The notes beneath the pieces were generated by a model. The model was given only the letters and a program-made list of their open reading frames with translations, was not told the DNA's origin and ran no database searches. From assembly GCF_013030985.1 (NCBI RefSeq), contig NZ_WPYP01000007.1:186001-250000 (forward strand): a stretch of DNA of 64,000 bases, in the 5' to 3' direction. Positions 34,736 through 42,995 of the stretch are shown here, in pieces (within the stretch, counting starts at the first letter, position 1; every line of letters begins with the position of its first letter). The DNA comes from Ruegeria arenilitoris. GTDB lineage: Bacteria > Pseudomonadota > Alphaproteobacteria > Rhodobacterales > Rhodobacteraceae. Made by a program: the position numbers and the translations under genes.

Positions 34736-35832
34736 GCACGCACCTGTTCCACGACAAAGTCCGAGTAGAAAAAGGCCATGTCTCGGGCTTTCTGCTGATC
34801 TTCGACTGCCTGAAGGGTTTCCACTTTGCTCTGGTAGCGGGTTGGCACACGGCGGGGGGCCATCATGTTCCAATATACCAGACGGGCATTGGGCGCCGCG
34901 GCTGACAGGATGGAACCATAGACCGTGTCAAACATGTCAGGCGACATATACTCGAAAATGTCGGACAGGTTGAACCCATCGGCCTTTTCGCCGGTCGAGA
35001 CAAAAGCCTCTAGCGATCCTGGGCGGATATCCAGACGATCCAGACGGTCGCGGATCGTGTCAAAGTGCTCAGGTCGCCAGGCCATCGGCAAGGCACCGCC
35101 GTGCGTGCCCTTCAAAATCCAGTGCAGATAGGGATTTTGCGACGGGTTCGTATCAACGCCTGCATGGCGAATACGGCGCGCCACATGCTGAGCTGGGCTG
35201 CCTTCTACGTGATCGAAAAACGCCTTGTCGCGCCCCATGCGGCCCATGACAAAGCGGGAGAAGAACAGTTTCAACAACAACCGCCACCTGAAGGTATCAA
35301 AGCGCGTGTCAAAGAATTCTCCGCGCGCCTCGGGGAGGCGAGGCGCAAAGACATCGTCAATCGTTTTTCTGGAATGCACAAACGGCAAAAGCCGGGTACG
35401 GAAGATGCGGAAGTACCGCTCGAACTTGCCGACCCCGCCGATCCCGTAGCGCACCACATCAGGCGTAAGCGCGGTCCAAAAGGCGCGCGTTTCCGGATCG
35501 GTCCCCCCCAGCGCCTTTGACAGCAAATCAGCACGCCTGTTGCTGGGACGTGATCCGGTCAGTTCCAGAAACTCTGGCTGCGTCAGAGTCTGAAACGCGC
35601 CTATCCTTAGTTTGAGACAGGCAATCTGCGCCGGGGACAGATCGACAACCACAACTTTGGCCGGGTCCAGCGTCAGCATCGCCAGCGCGTTATCCCCGGC
35701 CGAGCAAATCGACACAAGGGTGCCCCCAGCACAATCGCCCAGTGCGGCGGTCAGAACATCCGCGTCCTCCCACAGCTGCGCGTATCGGATGTGGTCGAAA
35801 TCTGCCTTGGATTCGATTTCACTCTGCCCCAT
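34732..35832 (-). CDS. DUF3419 / BtaA-like aminocarboxypropyl transferase
   Basis: A 366-residue protein of the DUF3419 family. The SAM-binding region VSICSAGDNALAMLTLDPAK with VVDLSPAQIACLKLRIGAF is diagnostic. BtaA of Rhodobacter transfers the 3-amino-3-carboxypropyl group of SAM to diacylglycerol, forming the homoserine ether head of betaine lipids. The N-methyltransferase partner BtaB is not present in the window. In this operon the acceptor may be an isoprenoid or other lipid alcohol. The start is uncertain: ATG at 35832 (14-nt overlap) is chosen, and ATG at 35865 is possible. Confidence 0.82.
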   Translation of the reverse strand: MGQSEIESKADFDHIRYAQLWEDADVLTAALGDCAGGTLVSICSAGDNALAMLTLDPAKVVVVDLSPAQIACLKLRIGAFQTLTQPEFLELTGSRPSNRRADLLSKALGGTDPETRAFWTALTPDVVRYGIGGVGKFERYFRIFRTRLLPFVHSRKTIDDVFAPRLPEARGEFFDTRFDTFRWRLLLKLFFSRFVMGRMGRDKAFFDHVEGSPAQHVARRIRHAGVDTNPSQNPYLHWILKGTHGGALPMAWRPEHFDTIRDRLDRLDIRPGSLEAFVSTGEKADGFNLSDIFEYMSPDMFDTVYGSILSAAAPNARLVYWNMMAPRRVPTRYQSKVETLQAVEDQQKARDMAFFYSDFVVEQVRA

Positions 35833-38281
35833 CGCACCGTTCCACTTTGCCGCTTGCCCCATCAACCGAAAGCGTTTCTCCGTCCCTGATCCACTGCGTC
35901 GCCCCTTTCAGGCCGACGACACAGGGAATACCCAACTCTCGCGCCACGATGGCGGAATGGGACAGCAAGGATCCCCGTTCAACAACGATGGCCGAGGCAT
36001 TCGAAAACACGGCGATCCAGCCCGGGTCGGTGTGCCGCGCCACAAGGATGTCGCCGGGTTGCAGCGCCTCGGTGCGCGGGTCACGGATCACGCGGGCCTT
36101 TGCGGTAACCTGCCCAGCCGAACAGCCCGTGCCGGTTTTCACGCGTTCCCCATCGCGTTCAGGTACTTCGGCATCCACCCAGACCGGCGCAATTGCGGGC
36201 CCCCGGATTTCGATACGCTCCGGCGGGTCCGGGCGTTCAGACGATGCACGATCTTCGCGTTGGCGTTGCGCGACGATGGCTTTGAGGTCCGGGGACAGGC
36301 TGAACCCTTCGACGGCCCCCAGAACCTCATGCGTTGTCAGGTGAAACACATCACGGGGTTCGGCCAGCAGCCCCCGTGCCGCAAGCTCGCGCCCTATCCC
36401 CAGGAAAACACGCCGGGCATGGCCGAATATCCGGGTGCGTTCAAACCGCAGGTTCTCTCGATCCCGGACACGCGCCTTGGCCCAGCCCACGATCCATTTG
36501 GACAAGTAGCGTTTCACAGGATTGGCGGGGAACAGGGATTTCCAGTCCGGCTCACGGCCTGTATGTCGTTTGCCTTCCGGTCGGGCAGCACTGGCCGCGA
36601 CCGCCATCAACAGGCTGGAGGGGTCCTCGCGCAGCGGAATGCTTTCCAGCTTCAGCTCTTCGGTGCATCGGTCGCCAAATTTATCCAGATATAACTGAAC
36701 CTCGTCCTTGATTCGGGGGTAAGGATCCAGGGTTTCCAACCGGCAGTCCGCGCTGAGATGATCCGCAATCCCTGCTTCGCGGACCCTATGCGCCATCCGG
36801 GCAATACGCTGCGCCGGCTCCGCCGAGACGATGTCACCTTGACCAATCATGACATCGTTGTGCAGCACTAGCCCATCTTCACCCAGCCACTTGTGCAGCA
36901 AGTTGCGCGATGCGCCAAAGGCGATCATGCACAGGAAATCGTTGACCAACGGGGCGTCCCAGCGATCCAGCAGACTGCTTTCGATATCGCGATATTCAGC
37001 GGCCAGTTCGGTCGCATTGGCCGTTTCGACGTCCAGATCACGATCCAGAACATCCTTCAGCCTGTCGTAGAAATTGCTCCGGGTGCGTGGCAAACGCATA
37101 GCCTGCCATATCAGGCCGCACGCAACTCCAGCCAGTTTCGCGTATTCCCATATCTTGCGCACACCTTTGGCGGGCGGAGGCCCGATCTGGTCGGTGATTT
37201 CAGACGGCATGGGTTCGGACACACCCATCATCGTTTCCATGTAGTCGCGATTCAGCGAAAACCCCGGCAACAGCGCCAGCGCGCGGTACCAATTGACCAG
37301 ATTGTAGTAGACCCGCCCATCAATGCGCCCCAGGAAGTTGCCGAAAAGGGCCGCGTTCTGCGCGACGGCTCTGTCTGATACGCCCAGAAGCCGCACAAAA
37401 GCACGATAGACCCGCCCGTAGACATGCACGGCAAAAGAGTAGGTCAACGGGCTGACCATACCCGGATAGCTTTCGACGATGTTGGAGTTGTCGAAAATGG
37501 TAAGCGCTTCATCCGGCAATGCCGCGGGCCGCAACGCGGTTGTGATTGGCCGCGCCTGAAGAATGTGCAACCCATCCGCATCGAACGCCCATTCAATGTC
37601 TTGCGGGGTGCCAAAAGCTTCTTCTGCTTTATGCGCCAACGCTGCAACTTGAAGCGCCTGATCCGGGGTCAGGACCTGCGGCGTCGCCTTCGCGCATTCA
37701 GGGTTTCCGTTTTGGTCAATGGTCCAATCCTCACCATCAACTTCACCTGCCACCAGTGCATCGCCCAGACCTTTGACGGCGGACACAACCGCAGTGTTTC
37801 GTTGCCCGGTCACGGGATCAGCCGAGAACGCGACACCAGCCGCCGCTGCATCAATCATGCGTTGGACGATGATTGCCGGGGCCTCTGCCGCGCCCCCGGT
37901 TTTGACGGCGCGGTAGATGGCGATTGTCTCTGCAAACCCGGATTGCCAAACCTGTTTCGCCGCCCCCAACACGTTGCTGTTTGTGACGTTCAGAACCGTA
38001 TCGAACTGACCGGCGTGGCTGTGGTCTGCCCCGTCTTCGGCCCGACCGGAACTGCGCACAGCATATGGCCCCGGACCCAGCACGCCCAACGCAACATCCA
38101 GCGCGCCTTTCAAGCCACGTGCTGCGACCGGCCCTGTCTTGCCTTTGCGAAACGCGGCATCGGTGATGACAAAAAACGCAGGCGGGTTGAACCCGTGGCG
38201 GGCTAGGTTCGACAGCGCGGCGGCTTTGCCTCCGACCTGGCTCGGATCCGTGGCTTCGGATTGGCTGACGATAAAACTCAT
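35819..38281 (-). CDS. PEP-synthase/rifampin-phosphotransferase-like dikinase
   Basis: An 820-residue enzyme. Residues 1-250 are the ATP-grasp PPDK N-domain (VGGKAAALSNLARHGF, YAVRSSGRAEDG, GVAFSADPVTG, IEWAFDADGLHILQARPIT). A long helical middle of about 450 residues follows. The C-terminus is the swivelling phosphohistidine domain, with the catalytic His at about 775 in GSLLSHSAIVAREL. The chain ends about 45 residues later, so the PEP/pyruvate TIM barrel of PEP synthase is missing. This order is that of rifampin phosphotransferase, where the middle domain holds the acceptor. I infer an ATP-dependent phosphotransferase acting on a small molecule. It overlaps both neighbours. Confidence 0.85.
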   Translation of the reverse strand: MSFIVSQSEATDPSQVGGKAAALSNLARHGFNPPAFFVITDAAFRKGKTGPVAARGLKGALDVALGVLGPGPYAVRSSGRAEDGADHSHAGQFDTVLNVTNSNVLGAAKQVWQSGFAETIAIYRAVKTGGAAEAPAIIVQRMIDAAAAGVAFSADPVTGQRNTAVVSAVKGLGDALVAGEVDGEDWTIDQNGNPECAKATPQVLTPDQALQVAALAHKAEEAFGTPQDIEWAFDADGLHILQARPITTALRPAALPDEALTIFDNSNIVESYPGMVSPLTYSFAVHVYGRVYRAFVRLLGVSDRAVAQNAALFGNFLGRIDGRVYYNLVNWYRALALLPGFSLNRDYMETMMGVSEPMPSEITDQIGPPPAKGVRKIWEYAKLAGVACGLIWQAMRLPRTRSNFYDRLKDVLDRDLDVETANATELAAEYRDIESSLLDRWDAPLVNDFLCMIAFGASRNLLHKWLGEDGLVLHNDVMIGQGDIVSAEPAQRIARMAHRVREAGIADHLSADCRLETLDPYPRIKDEVQLYLDKFGDRCTEELKLESIPLREDPSSLLMAVAASAARPEGKRHTGREPDWKSLFPANPVKRYLSKWIVGWAKARVRDRENLRFERTRIFGHARRVFLGIGRELAARGLLAEPRDVFHLTTHEVLGAVEGFSLSPDLKAIVAQRQREDRASSERPDPPERIEIRGPAIAPVWVDAEVPERDGERVKTGTGCSAGQVTAKARVIRDPRTEALQPGDILVARHTDPGWIAVFSNASAIVVERGSLLSHSAIVARELGIPCVVGLKGATQWIRDGETLSVDGASGKVERCDGAE

Positions 38282-39189
38282 CTGAAAGCTCCAATCAGAA
38301 ACGGCAAAAAGCCCGCTGTGGCATAGCAAAAGAACACCCAAAGCCCGGCGATCGTGTCCATTCTATCCTGCGCACTAAAGGTCGGCGCCTTGACATAGCT
38401 GCGCGCGGCCAGACCGCAGGGCACCAGCGCAAGGGCCCCAACCCCGACCGTGTACCAGCCCACGCCCGTCGCAAACCCCGTCCCCACCAGAAAGACAAAG
38501 GACAGGCCAACACTGCACAGCCAAATCATGGCGGCGCGGCGGTATCCCCACAGGCCCGAATAGGTATCAACCCCGTCAATTTCGTTTTCGGGCGACCAGA
38601 GCTTGCGCCCGATCTCAAGAACGCAGCCGTTAACGAAGGACAGCACCAGAAACAACCAAAGCTGTGGCGCAGCCCCTCCGGCGGGTAGCCATTCGATGCT
38701 GGTCAGCAGCAGGTCGATCAGCGGCATGATGGCCATATGGCTGACCAGATACAGCACCGGCCGCGCCTTTAGCCAATCGGGCGCGCCGAATTCGGCAGTC
38801 ATCGCCGCAAGCCAGACCCAAACCCCCAAAAGACACCACAGTACCGGCGGGGACCACAGCCATGCAGCGGCGGCAGCCACCGGCAGGGTGAGCAGGCCCA
38901 GCACCAGAACCTCGGTCGGGGAAACCAGCCCGCGTGGGATGGGGCGTTCGGGTCGATAGCGCCGGTCGTCTTCGGCATCCTTGAATTCGTCGCAAACGCG
39001 CATCTGGAAAAACAGCGCCATTGCCAGCACAAATCCAACCAGAAACCCGGGCCATTCGGGCAACGAGCGATCCGCAAGCCGGGCCGAGACACAGATGCTT
39101 GCCGCCGAAAACACCAGCAACAGCGGAACGGTCTTCTTCAACGGAAACCGTTCAGCCTGATAGATCCACAATCGCGCCAGCAAGGTCAT
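38278..39189 (-). CDS. UbiA family prenyltransferase
   Basis: A 303-residue membrane protein with about 8-9 helices. The first Asp-rich motif, CDEFKDAEDDRRYRPERPI (residues 66-84), binds Mg2+-diphosphate. A second conserved loop is at about 198-215 (SPENEIDGVDTYSGLWGYR). UbiA-family enzymes transfer prenyl groups to quinone precursors, chlorophyllide, haem or, in archaea, geranylgeranylglyceryl phosphate. The presence of both motifs suggests an active enzyme. The ATG at 39189 overlaps the HMG-CoA reductase stop by 4 nt. The acceptor is not known. Confidence 0.88.
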   Translation of the reverse strand: MTLLARLWIYQAERFPLKKTVPLLLVFSAASICVSARLADRSLPEWPGFLVGFVLAMALFFQMRVCDEFKDAEDDRRYRPERPIPRGLVSPTEVLVLGLLTLPVAAAAAWLWSPPVLWCLLGVWVWLAAMTAEFGAPDWLKARPVLYLVSHMAIMPLIDLLLTSIEWLPAGGAAPQLWLFLVLSFVNGCVLEIGRKLWSPENEIDGVDTYSGLWGYRRAAMIWLCSVGLSFVFLVGTGFATGVGWYTVGVGALALVPCGLAARSYVKAPTFSAQDRMDTIAGLWVFFCYATAGFLPFLIGAFR

Positions 39190-40451
39190 CTTTGGCGGGC
39201 CAGGCTTTCGTGGGCGCGGGTGAAATGGCCCGCAGCGATTGCGGCGACAATCGAAATCTCGCCGCACAGGCAAATGGCAGCGGCCACTTCGGCCAGCGCG
39301 GTGCCATTGCCCGTGCCCTTGAGCCCCAGAATGTTCAGCGCCGCAGTTTGGCTGGGCAGGCCGGTGCCGCCCCCCACGGACCCCACAAGAATGTTCGGGA
39401 GCGTGACCGAGCAGAACAGATCATCCCCTCGGGGCTCCATCCGCGTCACACCCATCGCGCTTTCCGCGACGCAAGCCGCGTCCTGCCCGGTGGCGATGTA
39501 AAAGGCCGCAAGCCCATTGGCATAATGGGCCTGCGCGCCAAGCTGCCCCGATAGATGCGCGCCAAGATTAGCGACCCGCCCATAAGCCAGCATGGCGTCT
39601 ACGGTCGTTCCAAGCGTTTTTTCCACGACCTCAGCAGGCAAGGTGACCGACGCGCTGACCTTGCGGCCACGCCCTGTCACCAACCCAAGCGCCGAGGCTT
39701 TTTTGTCGCCTGAAAAATTCCCTTCGATATACCAGTTTTCCATCGGTATCGGGCAACGGTCGACAATCGAACGGCACAACGCATCCGTGGCGATGGTTAC
39801 CATGTTCTGCCCCGCCGCATCCCCCGTCGTGTAGCGGCAAATCAGAAAAACGATATTGGTGTCGATGAATGGTTCGACCGAGACAAGCTTGCCGTGCCGG
39901 GTCGTGGCTTCGGCTGCGGCGCGAAGATCATCGATATTGCTGACCACCCAATCGACGAACTGCCCAGCTTGCAAAAGACCTTCGAACACAAAGGCGGGCG
40001 TGCGCAGAACACCTTCGTACAAGACAGCCGTGCTAACCCCACCCGAGCGACCAGCGGCATAGGCCCCACGCGCATAGGAGGCGACAAGAGCAGCCTCAGT
40101 CGTTGCCAGCGGCACATAGAAGTCCCCGTTGGCGTTCATACCGTTCAACCGCAACGGCCCAACGATGCCAACCGGCACTTTCACGGTTCCGATGTAGTTT
40201 TCAATATTCGCGCTGTAGGTTTCAGAAGCATCAACGGCCGCCGAATCCGCGATCTGCGCCTGGTCAGCATCGCTTGCCGTGGGCTTCAGATGATCCCAGA
40301 ACCGCGCCACCGTTTTCTTGTCTGCCGCACGAGAAGGGCGCAAAGGCGAAAACCCTTCGTCATTCGGGGCCATCTGCTGGGGGGTGCGCTCAACATCATA
40401 TCGCGCCTTTATACGCCGCAGCATCTCGCGCACATGAAATGGAATGATCAA
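39186..40451 (-). CDS. Hydroxymethylglutaryl-CoA reductase, class I-like
   Basis: A 421-residue soluble HMG-CoA reductase. Landmarks are ENYIGTVKVPVGIVGPL (84-100), the catalytic Glu in ATTEAALVAS (E119), SGDKKAS (Lys250/251), TGQDAACVAES (Asp324), GGGTGLPSQ (360-368) and the C-terminal AGHFTRAHE with catalytic His414. This is the full Glu-Lys-Asp-His set, in class I order. The reaction is NADPH-dependent reduction of HMG-CoA to mevalonate. Roseobacters normally use the MEP pathway, so this gene is unexpected. The start is read as TTG at 40451, preceded by GGAG; an ATG at 40424 is possible. It is the first gene of a seven-gene overlapping operon. Confidence 0.92.
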   Translation of the reverse strand: MIIPFHVREMLRRIKARYDVERTPQQMAPNDEGFSPLRPSRAADKKTVARFWDHLKPTASDADQAQIADSAAVDASETYSANIENYIGTVKVPVGIVGPLRLNGMNANGDFYVPLATTEAALVASYARGAYAAGRSGGVSTAVLYEGVLRTPAFVFEGLLQAGQFVDWVVSNIDDLRAAAEATTRHGKLVSVEPFIDTNIVFLICRYTTGDAAGQNMVTIATDALCRSIVDRCPIPMENWYIEGNFSGDKKASALGLVTGRGRKVSASVTLPAEVVEKTLGTTVDAMLAYGRVANLGAHLSGQLGAQAHYANGLAAFYIATGQDAACVAESAMGVTRMEPRGDDLFCSVTLPNILVGSVGGGTGLPSQTAALNILGLKGTGNGTALAEVAAAICLCGEISIVAAIAAGHFTRAHESLARQR

Positions 40452-40631
40452 AAGTCAGCTCCAACAAACGCTGTGTAAAACGAATGCAGATTTAGTTCTG
40501 CCATGGCTGCACCCTAACAAGAAAGAAAGCAATATCCAGCGAATACATCCAGTTGGCGATTGTAAGCAATCCTACCACTTTGAGTTCATCCGGCCTTAAA
40601 GTCAGGAAACGGAGGATCGAATGAGTGCTTC
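40452..40631. promoter_or_regulatory. Upstream region of the HMG-CoA reductase operon
   Basis: This stretch must contain the promoter of the minus-strand seven-gene operon. I found no convincing -35/-10 pair by eye. It borders the IS3-type remnant. Confidence 0.35.
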
Positions 40632-40724
40632 AAGCGACACGAGCCGGAAGAGATTGTCACAGAGTTATGGCAGGTTGAAATGCTATGCGTTTGGGGGATG
40701 CAGTTTGTTGATACCATCCGCCAA
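40632..40724 (+). pseudogene. Remnant of an IS3-type OrfA transposase
   Basis: A 31-codon stretch reads HEPEEIVTELWQVEMLCVWG then MQFVDTIRQ. It resembles the common IS3-family OrfA N-terminus of the type PEEIVTKLRQV...DAIRQ. Similarity stops after this and the frame ends at a stop shortly downstream, so it is a decayed fragment. Confidence 0.6.
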
Positions 40725-40985
40725 GAATCTCCAATTGCAAGTTTCTGCAACCACTGGATGTCTATCGGTGTTGTAACGAACCGCGAACATCGCTGAAGCG
40801 GTTTTATGTGAAGCGATCTCTGGTTGAGTAGTGGCCATTCAAGCGCCGCATCGGAGCTTGACCCAATCGGCCAATAGTCCAACTCGGGCACACGGAATTG
40901 CGAGAGGTTGAGCACACGATACTGAACCTTAGGTGAAGTCTGTTATCTGTCCCTAAAAAATCCAGTTTTGTTTCGCAAAAAGTAC
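40725..40985. other. Intergenic region, decayed sequence
   Basis: I found no gene. The stretch lies between the IS3-type remnant and the end of the HAD gene and is likely further mobile-element debris. Confidence 0.35.
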
Positions 40986-41648
40986 TTAGACAGGCAATGC
41001 CGACTTAGCTTCGTCTATCTGCTCAATGTCAATCTCGGCCAGCGAAGAAACGACGCAATCCGCCGCCGTTAGTTCACTCTCGTGATCTTCATGAAGAAGA
41101 CCTACGCAATAGAAACCACCATTTTTTGCCGCTTCGACTCCGGAGGAAGAATCCTCGATCACGACACATTCATCCACTTTTAGCCCCAGACCGCTGGCGG
41201 CGGTGAGGAATATATCAGGGTTGGGTTTCCCTTTTTCGACATCGTCGCCTCCGATAACAACCGGAAAGGCATCTAACAAACCGGCTTTTTCAAGAACGGC
41301 TCGGACGTTGGCGCTGCTGGAAGCGGCCGCCAGCCCGTAACCCTCAGACTGGCATTGTCTTACGAGGCGCACAGCAGCATCGAAGACACGAAATTCGCCT
41401 CGCTCGATCATTTCAACATAATAGTCATTTTTTTTGTCTGCGGCGGTTCTGACTTCATTTTCCGAATGCCGGGTCATGACCGCGCGCGCGCCGTCAAAAC
41501 GTGGGCGCCCATCGACAAGTCGCCGGTATTCCGCCCTTCCAAACTCATACCCGTTTTCTTCGAACATGCGTTTCCATGCCGCAAAATGCGCCGGAACGGT
41601 GTCGACCAAAACACCATCAAGGTCAAAGATCAGTCCTTTGATCGGCAT
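40986..41648 (-). CDS. pgmB: HAD hydrolase, beta-phosphoglucomutase-like
   Basis: A 220-residue HAD-superfamily protein with the nucleophile motif FDLDGVLVDT at residues 7-16, a helical cap, the motif-II Ser in AAASSSANVRAVL, and EDSSSGVEAAKNGG. These are the beta-phosphoglucomutase features, including the Ser-Ser and EDS-x-x-G patterns. It would convert beta-glucose 1-phosphate, released by the GH65 phosphorylase, to glucose 6-phosphate. The ATG at 41648 follows CAGGAGA. It is divergent from the SorC regulator. Confidence 0.88.
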   Translation of the reverse strand: MPIKGLIFDLDGVLVDTVPAHFAAWKRMFEENGYEFGRAEYRRLVDGRPRFDGARAVMTRHSENEVRTAADKKNDYYVEMIERGEFRVFDAAVRLVRQCQSEGYGLAAASSSANVRAVLEKAGLLDAFPVVIGGDDVEKGKPNPDIFLTAASGLGLKVDECVVIEDSSSGVEAAKNGGFYCVGLLHEDHESELTAADCVVSSLAEIDIEQIDEAKSALPV

Positions 41649-41720
41649 GCTGAATCTCCTGGTTCGTGCCTGTGCCAGAAACACGTAGCATGTAGGGAAT
41701 TTTCTTCAATCGGCTGGCAT

Positions 41721-41749
41721 GTGAATGTTTATCTGGCATAATTATTCAC
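41721..41749. promoter_or_regulatory. Candidate SorC operator
   Basis: Imperfect palindrome: GTGAATGTTTAT (41721-41732) and ATAATTATTCAC (41738-41749) match at 9 of 12 paired positions around 5 bp. It lies between divergent pgmB-like and sorC-like starts, 26 nt before the latter. Confidence 0.5.
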
Positions 41750-41774
41750 GCTGCCAAGCTTCCGTTCCCGGACA

Positions 41775-42944
41775 ATGTTAAAACAAATGATTGACGTAAA
41801 AAAACTTCCATTCGAACAACGCGCCCAGTGCGCGGCCTACATGCGCGCGACGCACAACATGTCACAGGTGGAGATCGGGGCCATTCTTGGAGGCCTGTCA
41901 CAACCGCATGTCTCGCGGTTGCTGAAACACGCTGAGCGCCAAAACTACCTGGTCATCGAACAACGCTTCGTCAAAGAACAATTCTCAAACGAGTGGATTG
42001 CCCAGATGGATGAATTGCTGGCTCCTTCAGGGCTCAATTCTGATCTGAAAAGATATTGCAACAGGAACAACCTCATACCGCCCCGGCTTGGGGTTTTTGA
42101 AAGCGGCCCGGGGAACACCGAAGCTGCACTGTCACAGCGCCGTGCCAGATTTGGACGAACCGCATCTGGGCGATTGATAGAACTGATTGAGAAATCGAAC
42201 GTCATCGGCGTTGCGTGGGGTCGAACAATCAAGTCCCTGGCAGAAGGGATTGCAGCCTCAAGGCAGCCCATAGATAAGTCGCAAAAGACAGAGTTTGCAG
42301 CAGTTTGCGCAGAATTGATGTCACTGGCTCAGCATGGATACTCTGCCAGCCGGCTTGCCGGAACGTTTGATGAGCTATTTAACGATCAGCCGGAGGACAG
42401 CCCTCAGCTAACTGGTTTCCCGGCGTACATACCCCGTCACTATGATGAGACCATGCGTCGTTCCATCTGGCAGTACATCTCTGACACCCCGGGATTTCAC
42501 CGCGTGTTTTCGGGGCCTGACGCGCTGATTGATAAAATGGATATGCTGATTTCCAGCGTTGGGTCTTCAAGCACTCCAGTTCTGGGCAGTTTTGAAGAGC
42601 TGGTTCAGGCAGGCGGGTTAAGGGCTGATGATCTTCGGCAATTGGTTGTCGGGGACCTTGGCGGCATTTTGATCCCGAGAACCGGGATTTCAAAGGCCAA
42701 GATGGACCTGATTGACGAACTGAACGGGCTGTGGACCGGGATCAAAACAGAGCATGTCAAGGCCATCGCAGATCGGGCATTTGACGATCCCAACCAAAGT
42801 GGGGTTGTGGTCGTCGCGATTCAGAAGGAACGAGGTGATACGGTATTCGAACTGATCTCTCGAGGGCTTGTCAACGAATTGCTCATTGATCACGCAGCGG
42901 CGGAGCAACTGCACATGCGCATTGCCGAGGCCCTTGCAGACTGA
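41775..42944 (+). CDS. SorC/DeoR-type sugar-binding transcriptional regulator
   Basis: A 389-residue regulator. An N-terminal helix-turn-helix (NMSQVEIGAILGGLSQPHVS, residues about 29-48) precedes a large sugar-phosphate-binding domain with VIGVAWGRTIKSLAEGI, as in SorC proteins. It is longer than the usual 310-330 residues, with extra sequence after residue 60. An ATG five codons downstream is an alternative start. It probably senses a sugar phosphate made by the GH65/PfkB pathway and controls the locus. Confidence 0.83.
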   Translation: MLKQMIDVKKLPFEQRAQCAAYMRATHNMSQVEIGAILGGLSQPHVSRLLKHAERQNYLVIEQRFVKEQFSNEWIAQMDELLAPSGLNSDLKRYCNRNNLIPPRLGVFESGPGNTEAALSQRRARFGRTASGRLIELIEKSNVIGVAWGRTIKSLAEGIAASRQPIDKSQKTEFAAVCAELMSLAQHGYSASRLAGTFDELFNDQPEDSPQLTGFPAYIPRHYDETMRRSIWQYISDTPGFHRVFSGPDALIDKMDMLISSVGSSSTPVLGSFEELVQAGGLRADDLRQLVVGDLGGILIPRTGISKAKMDLIDELNGLWTGIKTEHVKAIADRAFDDPNQSGVVVVAIQKERGDTVFELISRGLVNELLIDHAAAEQLHMRIAEALAD

Positions 42945-42995
42945 CTGCGAGACCTCGGTGCACCTCGACCATTGCCGCGAGAATTGCCCTGGTCG

